DNA from: Clostridiales bacterium | GTDB lineage: Bacteria > Bacillota > Clostridia > Saccharofermentanales > Saccharofermentanaceae | Length of the DNA stretch: 64,000 bases | Assembly: GCA_017478485.1 (NCBI GenBank) | Contig: JAFVDI010000012.1 | Coordinates: 1 to 64,000, forward strand | Direction: 5' to 3' | Part shown: positions 23,925 to 32,966 of the stretch, in pieces | Numbering within the stretch: position 1 is the first letter of the stretch | Layout of the letters: each line of letters begins with the position of its first letter | Notes under the pieces: generated by a model | The model's database searches: none | The model's input: the letters and a program-made list of their open reading frames with translations, nothing else | What the model was told of the DNA's origin: nothing | Translations under genes and position numbers: made by a program

Positions 23925-26585
23925 ATGGCAAGGATTGTTGAAAAGAAGAAAGACGGGAAGCCGGGAACAGTACGGCTTGTTGTTGCGGTACTGTTTTTTG
24001 CCGTTGCCGTTTTCCTGTGTCTGGGACTGACCTGGCTGCTTTCCATCTGGCATGACATTACTTTCGATGAGATTGTCTTCTATCTTTCGGCACCGCTTGA
24101 CGGCACGTCGCAGGATGTGATGAACAGTTTTTACCTGCGGGTCGTGTTCCTTTCCGTGACAGCGGTCATCATTTTCGCGGCGTTTCTTGTTATATTCAGG
24201 ATCAGGAAAAAGTATTCTCTTTCACGCAAGGTCAGCATTGCCGTATTCGTGATCCTCGGCGCCGTCCTCGTTTGCCAGGCGGGCAGGGCAGCAGTCAGAT
24301 ACCGCGTTTTTGACTATATCCGGTCAATGACGACCAAGTCGGATTTTATCGATCAGAACTATGTTGAACCGACTGCTTCAAATGTCATTTTCCCCGAGAA
24401 GAAAAGAAATCTCGTTTACATATTCCTCGAATCCGTTGAGGTGACTTTTGCCGATAGGGGATCGGGCGGAGCTTTCGAAAAGAATGCCATTCCGGAACTT
24501 ACCGGACTTGCCGTTAATGAAGGCGAATGCTTTTCGGGTGACAGGAAGACGTTGAACGGCGGATACGTTACCACGGGATCTTCGTACACAATGGGCGCGA
24601 TGGTTGCGCAGACTTCGGGCGTTCCGGTTATCGGAAGCATCGGAAATGCCGCTGCCTCATATGCCGATTCATTCTATCCGGGTCTCCGCACGATCGGCGA
24701 TATTTTGAACGAACAGGGCTATGAGCAGGTGTTCATGTGCGGTTCGGGCGCTGCCTTCGGAGGAAGAGCGCTGTATTTCAAAGAACACGGCGGATATCAG
24801 ATATTCGATTACGATTACGCGAGAAACAACGGCTATATTCCCAAGGACTACAAGGTCTGGTGGGGATATGAAGACAGGAAGCTGATCGATTTTGCCAAGA
24901 CCAGGCTCAGTGAATTGAGCAGTCAGGACAAGCCTTTCAATCTCACGATGCTTACGGTCGATACGCATTTTGAAGACGGTTTTGTCTGCGATCTTTGCGG
25001 TGATGAGTTTGATGTACAGTATTCGAACGTAATGGCATGCTCATCCAAACAGATAAAAGGTTTTGTCGATTGGATGAAACAGCAGGATTTCTATAAGAAT
25101 ACGACCGTAGTGATAGTCGGTGACCACCCGACGATGGACGCGGATTACTGCAGTCAGGTCGAAGACTCATACGGCAGACGGTCATATGTCTGCATATTGA
25201 ACTCTGCGGCAGAGGTCGAAAAGCCGGCGCACCGCGATTATACGACATACGATCTTTTCCCTACGACTCTCGCGGCCATGGGCGTCAAGATCAGGGGCAA
25301 CCGTCTCGGTCTGGGCACTAATCTGTTCTCAGAAACACCTACTCTGATGGAAAGATACGGCATTGGTTTCCTGAGCACCGAACTCGGAAAGAGAAGTGCT
25401 TTCTATGACAGGATCGGCAAGTTCGACATGCTCTCCAAGGACATCCTGCGCAATCTCGATTATCTCAGCATCAGGACGGAAAGAGACAGCAGCGGAAAGC
25501 TTAATGTCTCATTCTGGGGGATCGAAAACTGCAGGCAGGAGATAAAGTCAGTCAGGGGAGAATTCTACCGCCCGGACGGAACGCTCCTGGATAAGCAGGA
25601 TGTCTCCCTCGGCGCAGATAAGGTTTACAATGTGACTTTCGATACGTCATCACTGTCTTTCAGGGAGCTCCTTGAGGGCAAGATAAAGCTTTTTGCAATT
25701 GATACCGCCGGAGCGGAACATGAGTTCTATGAGACAGCTGACAACGAGACAACTGTCGTTTACAAAGACCTTAAAGAGTATCTTGGAATGCTCGGAGGCC
25801 TTGATGACATAACGGTCCTTATCGGAGTGAAAGATGAGGCTTCGCAGGGCCTTGATCTGGAGACTGCAGGAGCTTTCGGCAAGATTGGGATAGACTGTTC
25901 CCTTTACGGAAAGCCGGGTCTGTCTTATCTTGCATATTCAGGCGGCGGAAAGCACACCGACAGCGCTGCAAATCACGAGCTGAACTATTCGGGAACGCTT
26001 AAGGACGGCACAAGATTCGAGATCGTTTCAGGGGCGTTCAAATACGGCAATACATGCTCGATCATGGTAGGCGGAAAAGAGTATGCCAAGAACCAGAGAG
26101 GCTTCAATTTCGTCGTTATCGATGACAGGACCGGCAAAGTTATGGACAGCCGCGTTTTCGATGTGTACAGAAACATTCTCACGTCTGCCATGGGCGATGA
26201 TACCATCTCCGTCGGCGTAAGATACGATGAGGAGAAAAAGACCGCAGACATCTGGATGAAGGGAACTCCTAACAGCGTTCTGACGGACAAACCGATCTAT
26301 GCATATCTTTATACCTGGGATAAGGATCACCCGGCGAGGCTTAACAGGATCGAGATGAAAAAGGGCAGATACGGCAATAAGGGTGCGGAGGATTCATTTG
26401 AATATTTCTTTATGAAGGGCTTCAACGTGAGCTCGTATGATCCGAAGACAATGGGCATCATGATCTATGTGACGAGCAGTGAATCTGGAGTTGTCATGTA
26501 CAAGTTCAGGGCTGTGTTCGATCTCACTTTGCCTGACGTGAAAGGTGCCAGGCTCCCTGAAGGGGTAACACTCACTGAAGAGTGA
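23925..26585 (+). CDS. OpgB/LtaS-like phosphoglycerol transferase-type membrane sulfatase
   Basis: An 886-residue membrane enzyme of the alkaline phosphatase superfamily. Three membrane spans (~20-42, ~68-90, ~100-118) precede an external catalytic domain at ~155-480 with LVYIFLESVE, the nucleophile region GSSYTMGAMVAQTSG, LTVDTHFEDGF and VIVGDHPTMDADY. These match E. coli OpgB (MdoB) more closely than LtaS. About 380 further residues of beta-rich sequence follow, absent from OpgB. It probably transfers phosphoglycerol or a related group to a surface glycan; the substrate is unknown. A paralogue lies at 61482. There is no ribosome site. Confidence 0.85.
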   Translation: MARIVEKKKDGKPGTVRLVVAVLFFAVAVFLCLGLTWLLSIWHDITFDEIVFYLSAPLDGTSQDVMNSFYLRVVFLSVTAVIIFAAFLVIFRIRKKYSLSRKVSIAVFVILGAVLVCQAGRAAVRYRVFDYIRSMTTKSDFIDQNYVEPTASNVIFPEKKRNLVYIFLESVEVTFADRGSGGAFEKNAIPELTGLAVNEGECFSGDRKTLNGGYVTTGSSYTMGAMVAQTSGVPVIGSIGNAAASYADSFYPGLRTIGDILNEQGYEQVFMCGSGAAFGGRALYFKEHGGYQIFDYDYARNNGYIPKDYKVWWGYEDRKLIDFAKTRLSELSSQDKPFNLTMLTVDTHFEDGFVCDLCGDEFDVQYSNVMACSSKQIKGFVDWMKQQDFYKNTTVVIVGDHPTMDADYCSQVEDSYGRRSYVCILNSAAEVEKPAHRDYTTYDLFPTTLAAMGVKIRGNRLGLGTNLFSETPTLMERYGIGFLSTELGKRSAFYDRIGKFDMLSKDILRNLDYLSIRTERDSSGKLNVSFWGIENCRQEIKSVRGEFYRPDGTLLDKQDVSLGADKVYNVTFDTSSLSFRELLEGKIKLFAIDTAGAEHEFYETADNETTVVYKDLKEYLGMLGGLDDITVLIGVKDEASQGLDLETAGAFGKIGIDCSLYGKPGLSYLAYSGGGKHTDSAANHELNYSGTLKDGTRFEIVSGAFKYGNTCSIMVGGKEYAKNQRGFNFVVIDDRTGKVMDSRVFDVYRNILTSAMGDDTISVGVRYDEEKKTADIWMKGTPNSVLTDKPIYAYLYTWDKDHPARLNRIEMKKGRYGNKGAEDSFEYFFMKGFNVSSYDPKTMGIMIYVTSSESGVVMYKFRAVFDLTLPDVKGARLPEGVTLTEE

Positions 26586-26591
26586 TATAAT
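26583..26591 (+). promoter_or_regulatory. Extended -10 promoter of the DUF134 gene
   Basis: TGA-TATAAT at 26583-26591, overlapping the end of the OpgB-like gene, with no good -35. The palindrome CGGCATATGCCG follows at 26593-26604, at the expected start of transcription. Confidence 0.5.
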
Positions 26592-26639
26592 CGGCATATG
26601 CCGTTTTGACGGCGGAGCTCATAACGGGAGGTATCCTAT

Positions 26640-26972
26640 ATGTCGAGACCTGTAAAGGTAAGAAGGGTTTGCGCGGAACCGAAATACAGGCGGTTCGTTC
26701 CTTCGTGCGGTGAATGTAAGGATCCCGTTATCCTTTCGACTGAAGAATACGAGGTCATGCGCCATGTCGATTATCAGAAGATGACACATGTGGAATGCGC
26801 ATTGAAGATGGAGATCTCCAGGAGCACCGTAACCGAGATATACGAATCTGCGAGAACAAAGATCGCAGATGCTTTGGTAAACGGTAAAGAGCTTTGTATC
26901 GAAGGCGGAAACTACCGTGTCTGCGACGGCGGCGAATGCAGTCCCTGCAGGATAAAAGAAGGCTCTAATTGA
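26640..26972 (+). CDS. DUF134 family putative DNA-binding protein
   Basis: A 110-residue protein of the UPF0251/DUF134 family. The N-terminus SRPVKVRRVCAEPKYRRFVP is typical. The middle holds a sigma-70 region 4-like helix-turn-helix, with ALKMEISRSTVTEIYESAR as the recognition part. Two CxxC-like Cys groups (SCGEC, CDGGECSPC) suggest a metal or Fe-S site. Family members are often near nitrogenase-iron-molybdenum cofactor-like or radical SAM genes. Here the convergent neighbour is a radical SAM enzyme, whose end it overlaps by eight bases. GGGAGG precedes the start. Confidence 0.87.
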   Translation: MSRPVKVRRVCAEPKYRRFVPSCGECKDPVILSTEEYEVMRHVDYQKMTHVECALKMEISRSTVTEIYESARTKIADALVNGKELCIEGGNYRVCDGGECSPCRIKEGSN

Positions 26973-27882
26973 AAGCCGGGATCATGAGGCTTCCCGAAGA
27001 AGACATCTCCTGTACGAAGGCGTTTGTCTGTCCGAGATCAGCAAGGTAATCACAGAGTTTGTCATAGTTTCCGGAAGACAGAGTGCGCTTTAATTCTTCC
27101 GGAGCTTTTTCGTTTTCGAGAATGTGCGGCATGGGCGTGTACTGGCTCATCAGGCTGATGTAAATGTTGTTTCCGAATCTTGAGACAAGGTAATCCAGGA
27201 TGTGCTTGCTGTCGAAAAGATTGCCCGGCAGCATCAGGTGCCTGACTATCATTCCGCGTGTCATTATCCCGTTCTTATCGAGCACGGCTTTTCCTGTCTG
27301 ACGGAACATCTCATCGAGCGCTGCCGCAGCCGTGGTGAAATAGTCGGGAGCATTGGCGTATTTGACGGATGCTTTCCTTGAGTGGTATTTCAGATCGGGA
27401 AGATATATGTCTATCAGGCCTTCAAATAATCTTAACGTGCTGACTGATTCATAGCCTGAGCAGTTGCAGATAACGGGAACGGAAAGGCCGTTGTCTTTTG
27501 CGGTCCTGACAGCTTTTGCAACAGAAGGGGCAAAGTGTACAGGCGTTACAAGATCGATCGCTCCGGCGCCTTCGGAGGCGAGTTTGAGAAACAGATCCGC
27601 CAGTCCATTTTCATCGTAAACAGCACCCTTTCCGGTGGCTTTTGTGATCCTGTGATTCTGGCAGAATATGCACCTTAGAGAACATCCTTCGAAGAACACT
27701 GCTCCGCATCCTCCGGGGCCGCCAAGTACCGGTTCCTCGCCTCTGTGGATCATGGAGAGGTTGACGGTGACGTCCGCCGAGGTTCCGCAGAATCCGGTTT
27801 TTCCGTGCGTTCTGTCAGCTCCGCACCTTCTGGGGCAGAGATTGCATGGTGAATACGGATCTTTGGCATTAACGGCTTCCAT
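26965..27882 (-). CDS. Radical SAM protein, PflA-like activating enzyme family
   Basis: About 305 residues. An N-terminal CNLCPRRCGADR cluster precedes the radical SAM motif CSLRCIFCQN (CxxxCxxC) near residue 74, which binds a 4Fe-4S cluster and SAM. The GGPGGCGAVFFEGC lead-in is typical of the PflA-like group annotated as putative pyruvate-formate-lyase activating enzymes. The actual partner is unknown. The ATG at 27882 is preferred: TATAAT lies at 27895-27890, seven bases upstream, and there is no ribosome site, as for a leaderless mRNA. ATG at 27891 and TTG at 27900 are alternatives. Confidence 0.85.
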   Translation of the reverse strand: MEAVNAKDPYSPCNLCPRRCGADRTHGKTGFCGTSADVTVNLSMIHRGEEPVLGGPGGCGAVFFEGCSLRCIFCQNHRITKATGKGAVYDENGLADLFLKLASEGAGAIDLVTPVHFAPSVAKAVRTAKDNGLSVPVICNCSGYESVSTLRLFEGLIDIYLPDLKYHSRKASVKYANAPDYFTTAAAALDEMFRQTGKAVLDKNGIMTRGMIVRHLMLPGNLFDSKHILDYLVSRFGNNIYISLMSQYTPMPHILENEKAPEELKRTLSSGNYDKLCDYLADLGQTNAFVQEMSSSGSLMIPAFN

Positions 27883-27889
27883 AAAGGAC

Positions 27890-27895
27890 ATTATA
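27890..27895 (-). promoter_or_regulatory. -10 element seven bases before the radical SAM start
   Basis: Consensus TATAAT on the minus strand, followed by GTCCTTT and then the ATG at 27882. The -35 at 17 bases (CTCAAA) is weak. The gap from 27901 to 28088 otherwise holds an AT-rich stretch and the promoter at 28021. Confidence 0.5.
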
Positions 27896-28020
27896 GCCAA
27901 AACATCAGGCGGTTTGAGGATTAAGTTTCGGCTTTTCTAATTTAATTATAATTAAGGTGTTAGTGCTAATATCTTATTCGGAGAAATGCGGAAGAATAGT
28001 GGCAGTTGGAGCCTGAAGCC

Positions 28021-28048
28021 TTGACATTTCTTCCTTCAAAGCTAATAT
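28021..28048 (+). promoter_or_regulatory. Promoter of the transglutaminase-like cluster
   Basis: Consensus TTGACA at 28021-28026, 16-base spacer, TAATAT at 28043-28048, about 40 bases before the first gene. Confidence 0.6.
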
Positions 28049-28088
28049 TACGGCGATAAAACGAATAGACGGATAAAAGGAACTGATA

Positions 28089-29597
28089 ATGGAAAACAAG
28101 CTGGACTCAATGCATTCAAAAGGTCTTGTAAGATCTGCCGATACGGCGGTCGTAAGGGCCATTACGCATGAAGATATTGCAAGGCACAGCAGAAAGACCA
28201 CAGCTCATTCGAATAAACCGGCTGTAAGAACCGGATTTTCCGGAAAGCCTGCTGCAAAGACTGCATCCTCAAAGGCAAAGTCCGCTGCAAGGGCAGAGGA
28301 AACCGAAGAACCCAGGGAGAAGTCACGCGTCGTAGCGTACAGCTTCTACCTTCTCTTAGCAATACTCACACTTGCTCTTTATATTGCGATCAGGTACTAC
28401 GACCGCGAAACCGCCAAGGTCAAGAGGTTTGTCCTTGTCGAAGTGGGAAGTCCCGTTTCTGAAGAGATGTTCTTCAATGAACAGATGGACTTTCCAGAAC
28501 TTGAAGAGTGCAACCTCGATTTTTCCGGAGTCAACGTCGATGTTCCTCAGACGATCCATTTCACGATCACGTATTTCTGGACCAACATGGAGTGCGAACT
28601 TGAGATCGCAGACACGACTCCTCCTACGGGAACAGGCATTCCCCAGCAGATCTTCGCTGTCGAGGAACTCCCTGATGTCAATAAGTGCGTCAAGGATATA
28701 AAAGACCGTACCGAAGTTACTCTCAAGTGGGGCAAGATCCCGAATTACAAGAATGGCGGAGAGTTCAAGGCTGAAGCTCTCCTTACTGATGCAGTCGGAA
28801 ACACTGCGTCCGTAATGGTTCCCATCTCGGTCACAAAGGACAGTACGCCTCCGGTTATCTCCGGCACAAAGAATTACAGCGGCTTCGTCGGCAGCAGCAT
28901 TGTATACAGAGACGGCGTAACCGTTACTGATGACTACGACAAGAACCCCACGCTTTCGATCGATACGTCCGGTGTAGACATGAGCAAGCCCGGCAAATAC
29001 AAGGCCATCTACACTGCAACCGATTTTTCGGGCAACAAGACCACTGCCGAGATCGAGGTTGAGCTTTTAAAGAAGCCCAAGACTTATGTTGAGCAGGAAA
29101 CCGTAGATAAGGCTGCCCAGAAGATCCTGGATAAGATCTTAAAGCCCGGCATGACCAAGATGGAGCAGGCGCTCCAGATCGTATGGTGGTGCAGATACAA
29201 CATTACTTACGTGAACAAGGGCGACTCGACTTCAAGAAACAGGGCTGCTTATGATGCGATCACCAAGAGACGCGGAAACTGCTACGGTTATGCATGCGCG
29301 GTAAGAGAAATGCTCAATCTCTGCGGCATCGAGAACAGGTTCATCAAGCGCTATCCTTACAGATACAGCATTCACTACTGGAACTACATCAATATCGACG
29401 GTGAATGGTATCACTGCGATTCAACGCCGAGAAAGAACTATAACAGCTACTTTTTCATGTATACTACAAAAGAGATACAGAACTTCCATCACAGCGGATG
29501 GTATGGATATACTTTCAAGGTTGAAAAGTATCCGCCTTCAGCTACAAAGTCTGTTCAGAAGAAAATAGACTACGCCAACCATAAGATCAAGAAATGA
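28089..29597 (+). CDS. Membrane-anchored transglutaminase-like protein 1 with Ig-like modules
   Basis: A 502-residue protein, first of four paralogues. Residues 1-80 are a basic, Ala/Lys-rich cytoplasmic tail and 81-101 a membrane anchor (SFYLLLAILTLALYIAI). Residues ~110-325 are two Ig-like modules marked by ADTTPPTG and DSTPPVISG, as in DUF5011/HYR-type folds. The C-terminal transglutaminase-like domain has Cys398 (RRGNCYG), His429 (HYWNY) and Asp444 (YHCDSTP). The catalytic part lies outside the cell. Such folds either cross-link or hydrolyse peptides. AAAGGA precedes the start, and its stop overlaps the next start. Confidence 0.82.
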   Translation: MENKLDSMHSKGLVRSADTAVVRAITHEDIARHSRKTTAHSNKPAVRTGFSGKPAAKTASSKAKSAARAEETEEPREKSRVVAYSFYLLLAILTLALYIAIRYYDRETAKVKRFVLVEVGSPVSEEMFFNEQMDFPELEECNLDFSGVNVDVPQTIHFTITYFWTNMECELEIADTTPPTGTGIPQQIFAVEELPDVNKCVKDIKDRTEVTLKWGKIPNYKNGGEFKAEALLTDAVGNTASVMVPISVTKDSTPPVISGTKNYSGFVGSSIVYRDGVTVTDDYDKNPTLSIDTSGVDMSKPGKYKAIYTATDFSGNKTTAEIEVELLKKPKTYVEQETVDKAAQKILDKILKPGMTKMEQALQIVWWCRYNITYVNKGDSTSRNRAAYDAITKRRGNCYGYACAVREMLNLCGIENRFIKRYPYRYSIHYWNYINIDGEWYHCDSTPRKNYNSYFFMYTTKEIQNFHHSGWYGYTFKVEKYPPSATKSVQKKIDYANHKIKK

Positions 29598-31237
29598 CCG
29601 ACAACCTGACCCCAGATCCGAAGGCAAGCCAAAGGACCCCTGCACATCATAACAGGCAGGGAGCGGGACAAGCATCCCGTCAGGCACCGGTTAAGAGGCA
29701 GATAAGGCAGAATAATACGGCTGGGAGAAATGTCCCGGCCGCTTTACATGGAAGACCTCAGGCACAGCAGAGAAGGCCGGTCCCGCAGGGACAGGTCCGC
29801 CAAAGACCTGTTCAGAACAGGCCCGTTCCGAGACAGTCGGCTGAAACCCGGACTGTTCAAAGACACCCTGAACACAACCGTCCCGTTGCCGGAGGACAGG
29901 TTCAGAGAAGACCCGTTCAGAAGCGCGCCCCCGTCAAAAAGCCGGCGGCTCCGAAGGCTAAGCTTCCGGTCAAAACATTCATAATTTTCGGCGTCATCCT
30001 CATTGCCGGAGGCGCGCTTGCCGCGTTCCTGGCGTTCTTTATCGGTGAGCAGTCGCTCATCAAAAAGAAGGTTTCTGTCGAGATCGGAACAAAAGCGGAT
30101 TTCTCGATGTTTATTGAAAGCGAACCGAAGTATCCGGAGTATCTGAGCACAAACCTGGATTTCGCTTCCGTTGATTACAACCGGCTCCAGTCGGTGTTCT
30201 TCACCATTACGCTCTATGGAATAGACCATGAGTGTGAGCTTGTGATAGCTGATACCACTGCTCCTAAAGGTGAAGGCGTAAAGCAGCAACTCATGTCGGT
30301 CGATCCGATCCCGGATGCTGAAAAGTGCGTTACCAATATCGAAGATATGACTCCTGTAACAGTTACTTGGGCCGAAACGCCGGACATTTCGGAGGGCGGT
30401 GAATATATTGCGCAGGCCAAGCTTACCGATGCAGCAGGAAATGAATCTCTGGTTTATGTCCCGCTCTCGGTAACAAAGGACAGTAATCCTCCCGTCATCG
30501 AAGGATACAGGGACATTTCGATAATCGCAGGGGAGTCTATCTCATACCGCACGGGTGTCGTGGTAACTGATGACTATGACGAGAATCCCACTCTTGAGAT
30601 CGATACTTCGGGAGTCACGCTGAACAAGGCGGGAGATTACAAGGCCATATTCAAAGCTTTTGACCGCTCGGGCAACAAGACGGAAGTGACCATCAACGTT
30701 AAGATCAAACCCAAGCCTAAGAACTATATCGAGCCCGACATGGTCTATAAGCAGGCCAAAGAGATCTACGAAAAGATAACCACGCCTGAAATGAATGAAA
30801 TGGAGAAGGCGCTCCAGATAGTATGGTGGGTCAGACAGAACATCAGGTTCACCGTAAGGATCAAGCCGAAGAATTGGACAGAAGGCGCCTATAACGGCTT
30901 CAAGGACAGACGGGGAAACTGCCTGACGTCCGCTTCATGCGTAAAGGCCATGCTCGATGTTGCGGGCATTGAGAACATGTTCGTTACAAGATGGCCTTAC
31001 AAGGTTGCCAAGCATTACTGGAACTACGTCAAGATAGACGGCCAGTGGTATCACTGCGACGCGACCTGGAGACAGAATTACAGTAGCTATTTTTTCATGT
31101 ATACGACCAAGGAACTGCTGAGTTTCTGGCACGACGGCTGGAACGGATTTGAGTTTGACCGGAAGAAGTACCCTGAAAGTGCCACGGTCTCCGTACAAAA
31201 GAAGATCGACTACAAAAATCATAAGATCAAATCGTAA
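29594..31237 (+). CDS. Membrane-anchored transglutaminase-like protein 2 with Arg/Pro/Gln-rich tail
   Basis: A 547-residue paralogue of the preceding gene, overlapping it by four bases. The cytoplasmic residues 1-127 are built from repeated RPVQ/RPVP-like units rich in Arg, Pro and Gln, and are probably disordered. The membrane anchor is 128-150. Ig-like modules with ADTTAPKG and DSNPPVIEG lead to the transglutaminase-like domain with Cys443 (RRGNCLT), His474 (KHYWNY) and Asp489 (YHCDATW). The C-terminus repeats the family ending SVQKKIDYKNHKIK. The tail differs from protein 1 while the external part is conserved, so the two may share a target but have different inner partners. Confidence 0.82.
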   Translation: MTDNLTPDPKASQRTPAHHNRQGAGQASRQAPVKRQIRQNNTAGRNVPAALHGRPQAQQRRPVPQGQVRQRPVQNRPVPRQSAETRTVQRHPEHNRPVAGGQVQRRPVQKRAPVKKPAAPKAKLPVKTFIIFGVILIAGGALAAFLAFFIGEQSLIKKKVSVEIGTKADFSMFIESEPKYPEYLSTNLDFASVDYNRLQSVFFTITLYGIDHECELVIADTTAPKGEGVKQQLMSVDPIPDAEKCVTNIEDMTPVTVTWAETPDISEGGEYIAQAKLTDAAGNESLVYVPLSVTKDSNPPVIEGYRDISIIAGESISYRTGVVVTDDYDENPTLEIDTSGVTLNKAGDYKAIFKAFDRSGNKTEVTINVKIKPKPKNYIEPDMVYKQAKEIYEKITTPEMNEMEKALQIVWWVRQNIRFTVRIKPKNWTEGAYNGFKDRRGNCLTSASCVKAMLDVAGIENMFVTRWPYKVAKHYWNYVKIDGQWYHCDATWRQNYSSYFFMYTTKELLSFWHDGWNGFEFDRKKYPESATVSVQKKIDYKNHKIKS

Positions 31238-31254
31238 TCTGAAAATGCCTAATA

Positions 31255-31263
31255 TGCTATAAT
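31255..31263 (+). promoter_or_regulatory. Extended -10 promoter before the glycosyltransferase genes
   Basis: TGC-TATAAT at 31255-31263 with a weak -35 (TAATCT at 31235-31240, 17-base spacer). Confidence 0.5.
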
Positions 31264-31294
31264 AAAGCATTAAATCTTTTGGAGCGGCGGTAAA

Positions 31295-32260
31295 GTGGAA
31301 CCCATTCTGTATTTTGTAATCCCGTGCTATAACGAGGAACAGGTTCTTCCCGAGACATGCGGTCTTTTCCTTGGAAAGCTCATTTCAATGATCGATGCAG
31401 GAAAGATCAGCCAGGAAAGCCGCATCCTTTTCGTGAATGACGGAAGCAAGGATGCGACCTGGAGCATCATCTCATCGCTTACTGAAGAGGAAGAACATTT
31501 CGCAGGCATTTCGCTTGCTCATAACCGAGGCCATCAGAACGCGCTGATCGCAGGACTCATGGAATCGCGTCTGCGTGCTGACATCACCATTTCGATGGAT
31601 TGTGACGGTCAGGATGACATTAACTGCGCTGAACAGATGGTCGATGAGTATCTCAAAGGCAACGAGATCGTTTACGGCGTAAGAAATGACAGATCTACCG
31701 ATACAGGCTTCAAACGCACGACAGCTGAGTGCTATTACGGACTTCTCCGCGCCATGGGCATCGAGATAATACCCAACCATGCTGATTACCGTCTCATGAG
31801 CAGCCGTGCCCTGAATGCTCTAATGGGCTACGGTGAAGTCAATCTCTTCCTCAGGGGGATCATTCCTCACATGGGTTTCAAGAGTTCTGTCGTTTACTAT
31901 TCCCGCGCCAAGCGTATCGCAGGAACGACGCATTATCCGCTCAAGAAGATGATGGCTCTGGCGATCGACGGTATCACGTCATTCTCAATCAAGCCGCTCA
32001 GGATGATCACGTTCATGGGACTCTTCGTTGCGCTCCTGTCATTTATCGGCATCATATATGCGCTCATCAGTGCAGCTACCGGAAATATCGTCGAAGGCTG
32101 GACCTCAATGACATGCATCATCTGTTTCGTAAGCGGAATCCAGATGATAAGCCTCGGGATCATCGGCGAATACATCGGAAAGATATATCTCGAGACCAAA
32201 CGCCGTCCCCGCTATATCATTGACGAGAGCAAAAACCTGAAAAGCGTAACGGAGGAATGA
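31295..32260 (+). CDS. GT2 glycosyltransferase, GtrB/DPM1-like, with two membrane spans
   Basis: A 321-residue family 2 glycosyltransferase of the polyprenyl-phosphate type. The GT-A domain has VIPCYNEEQVLPE, VNDGSKDAT, AHNRGHQNALIAGL and the metal motif SMDCDGQDD. Two C-terminal membrane spans (~232-258, ~267-290) match GtrB/YkcC-like enzymes, which load a sugar onto undecaprenyl phosphate for transfer outside the cell. The start is GTG with GGAGCGG upstream. It sits inside the transglutaminase-like cluster and is followed one base later by a second GT2 gene. Confidence 0.88.
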   Translation: MEPILYFVIPCYNEEQVLPETCGLFLGKLISMIDAGKISQESRILFVNDGSKDATWSIISSLTEEEEHFAGISLAHNRGHQNALIAGLMESRLRADITISMDCDGQDDINCAEQMVDEYLKGNEIVYGVRNDRSTDTGFKRTTAECYYGLLRAMGIEIIPNHADYRLMSSRALNALMGYGEVNLFLRGIIPHMGFKSSVVYYSRAKRIAGTTHYPLKKMMALAIDGITSFSIKPLRMITFMGLFVALLSFIGIIYALISAATGNIVEGWTSMTCIICFVSGIQMISLGIIGEYIGKIYLETKRRPRYIIDESKNLKSVTEE

Positions 32261-32261
32261 T

Positions 32262-32966
32262 ATGGACACTTTATATGTAGTCATGCCGGCTTACAATGAG
32301 CAGGATAACATTGAAGAAGTAGTATCCTCCTGGTACACCGTGCTCGAGGGCAAGAGTCCCGAATCCAGACTTGTGGTAGCAGACAGCGGAAGCACCGATA
32401 ACACTCACGCAATCCTCGAAAAGATGAAGGAGACATATCCCCAGGTCGAGGTGCTTTCCGATACCGGAAAATACCACGGACCGAAGGTCATCGCGCTTTA
32501 TTCATATGCCATCAAGAACGGCGCTGATTATATCTTCCAGACGGATTCTGACGGCCAGACACTTCCTGAGGAATTCGATGCATTCTGGCAGCTTCGGAAC
32601 GGCTACAAGGGAATCTTCGGCCACCGTGTCGTAAGAGGCGACGGAAAATCCAGAGCATTTGTCGAAAAGGTCGTCTGCTTCCTTATCAAGTGCTATTTCC
32701 ACGTTAAGGTACCGGATGCAAATGCGCCTTTCAGGCTTATGGACGCAAAGACAGTGGCCAAGTATCTTCCGAGGCTTGACAAGGATTACAACCTGCCGAA
32801 CATAATGATGACAACATATTTCGCATACTACAAAGAAGAGATGACTTTCAGGGAGATCACTTTCAGGCCGAGGCAGGGCGGAAAGAATTCCATCAACATC
32901 CGTAAGATCGTCAAGATCGGATGGAAAGCGCTGAAAGATTTCCACAATCTCAAAAAGGCAATGTAA
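32262..32966 (+). CDS. GT2 family glycosyltransferase
   Basis: A 234-residue family 2 glycosyltransferase without membrane spans. Signatures are YVVMPAYNEQDNIEEVV, VADSGSTDNT and FQTDSDGQTLPEEFD with the DxD motif, plus FRLMDAKTVAKYL. It starts one base after the preceding glycosyltransferase with a GGAGGAA site, so the two are made together. The shared stop/start with the next gene (TAATG) continues the coupling. The sugar donor and acceptor cannot be told from sequence. Confidence 0.88.
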   Translation: MDTLYVVMPAYNEQDNIEEVVSSWYTVLEGKSPESRLVVADSGSTDNTHAILEKMKETYPQVEVLSDTGKYHGPKVIALYSYAIKNGADYIFQTDSDGQTLPEEFDAFWQLRNGYKGIFGHRVVRGDGKSRAFVEKVVCFLIKCYFHVKVPDANAPFRLMDAKTVAKYLPRLDKDYNLPNIMMTTYFAYYKEEMTFREITFRPRQGGKNSINIRKIVKIGWKALKDFHNLKKAM

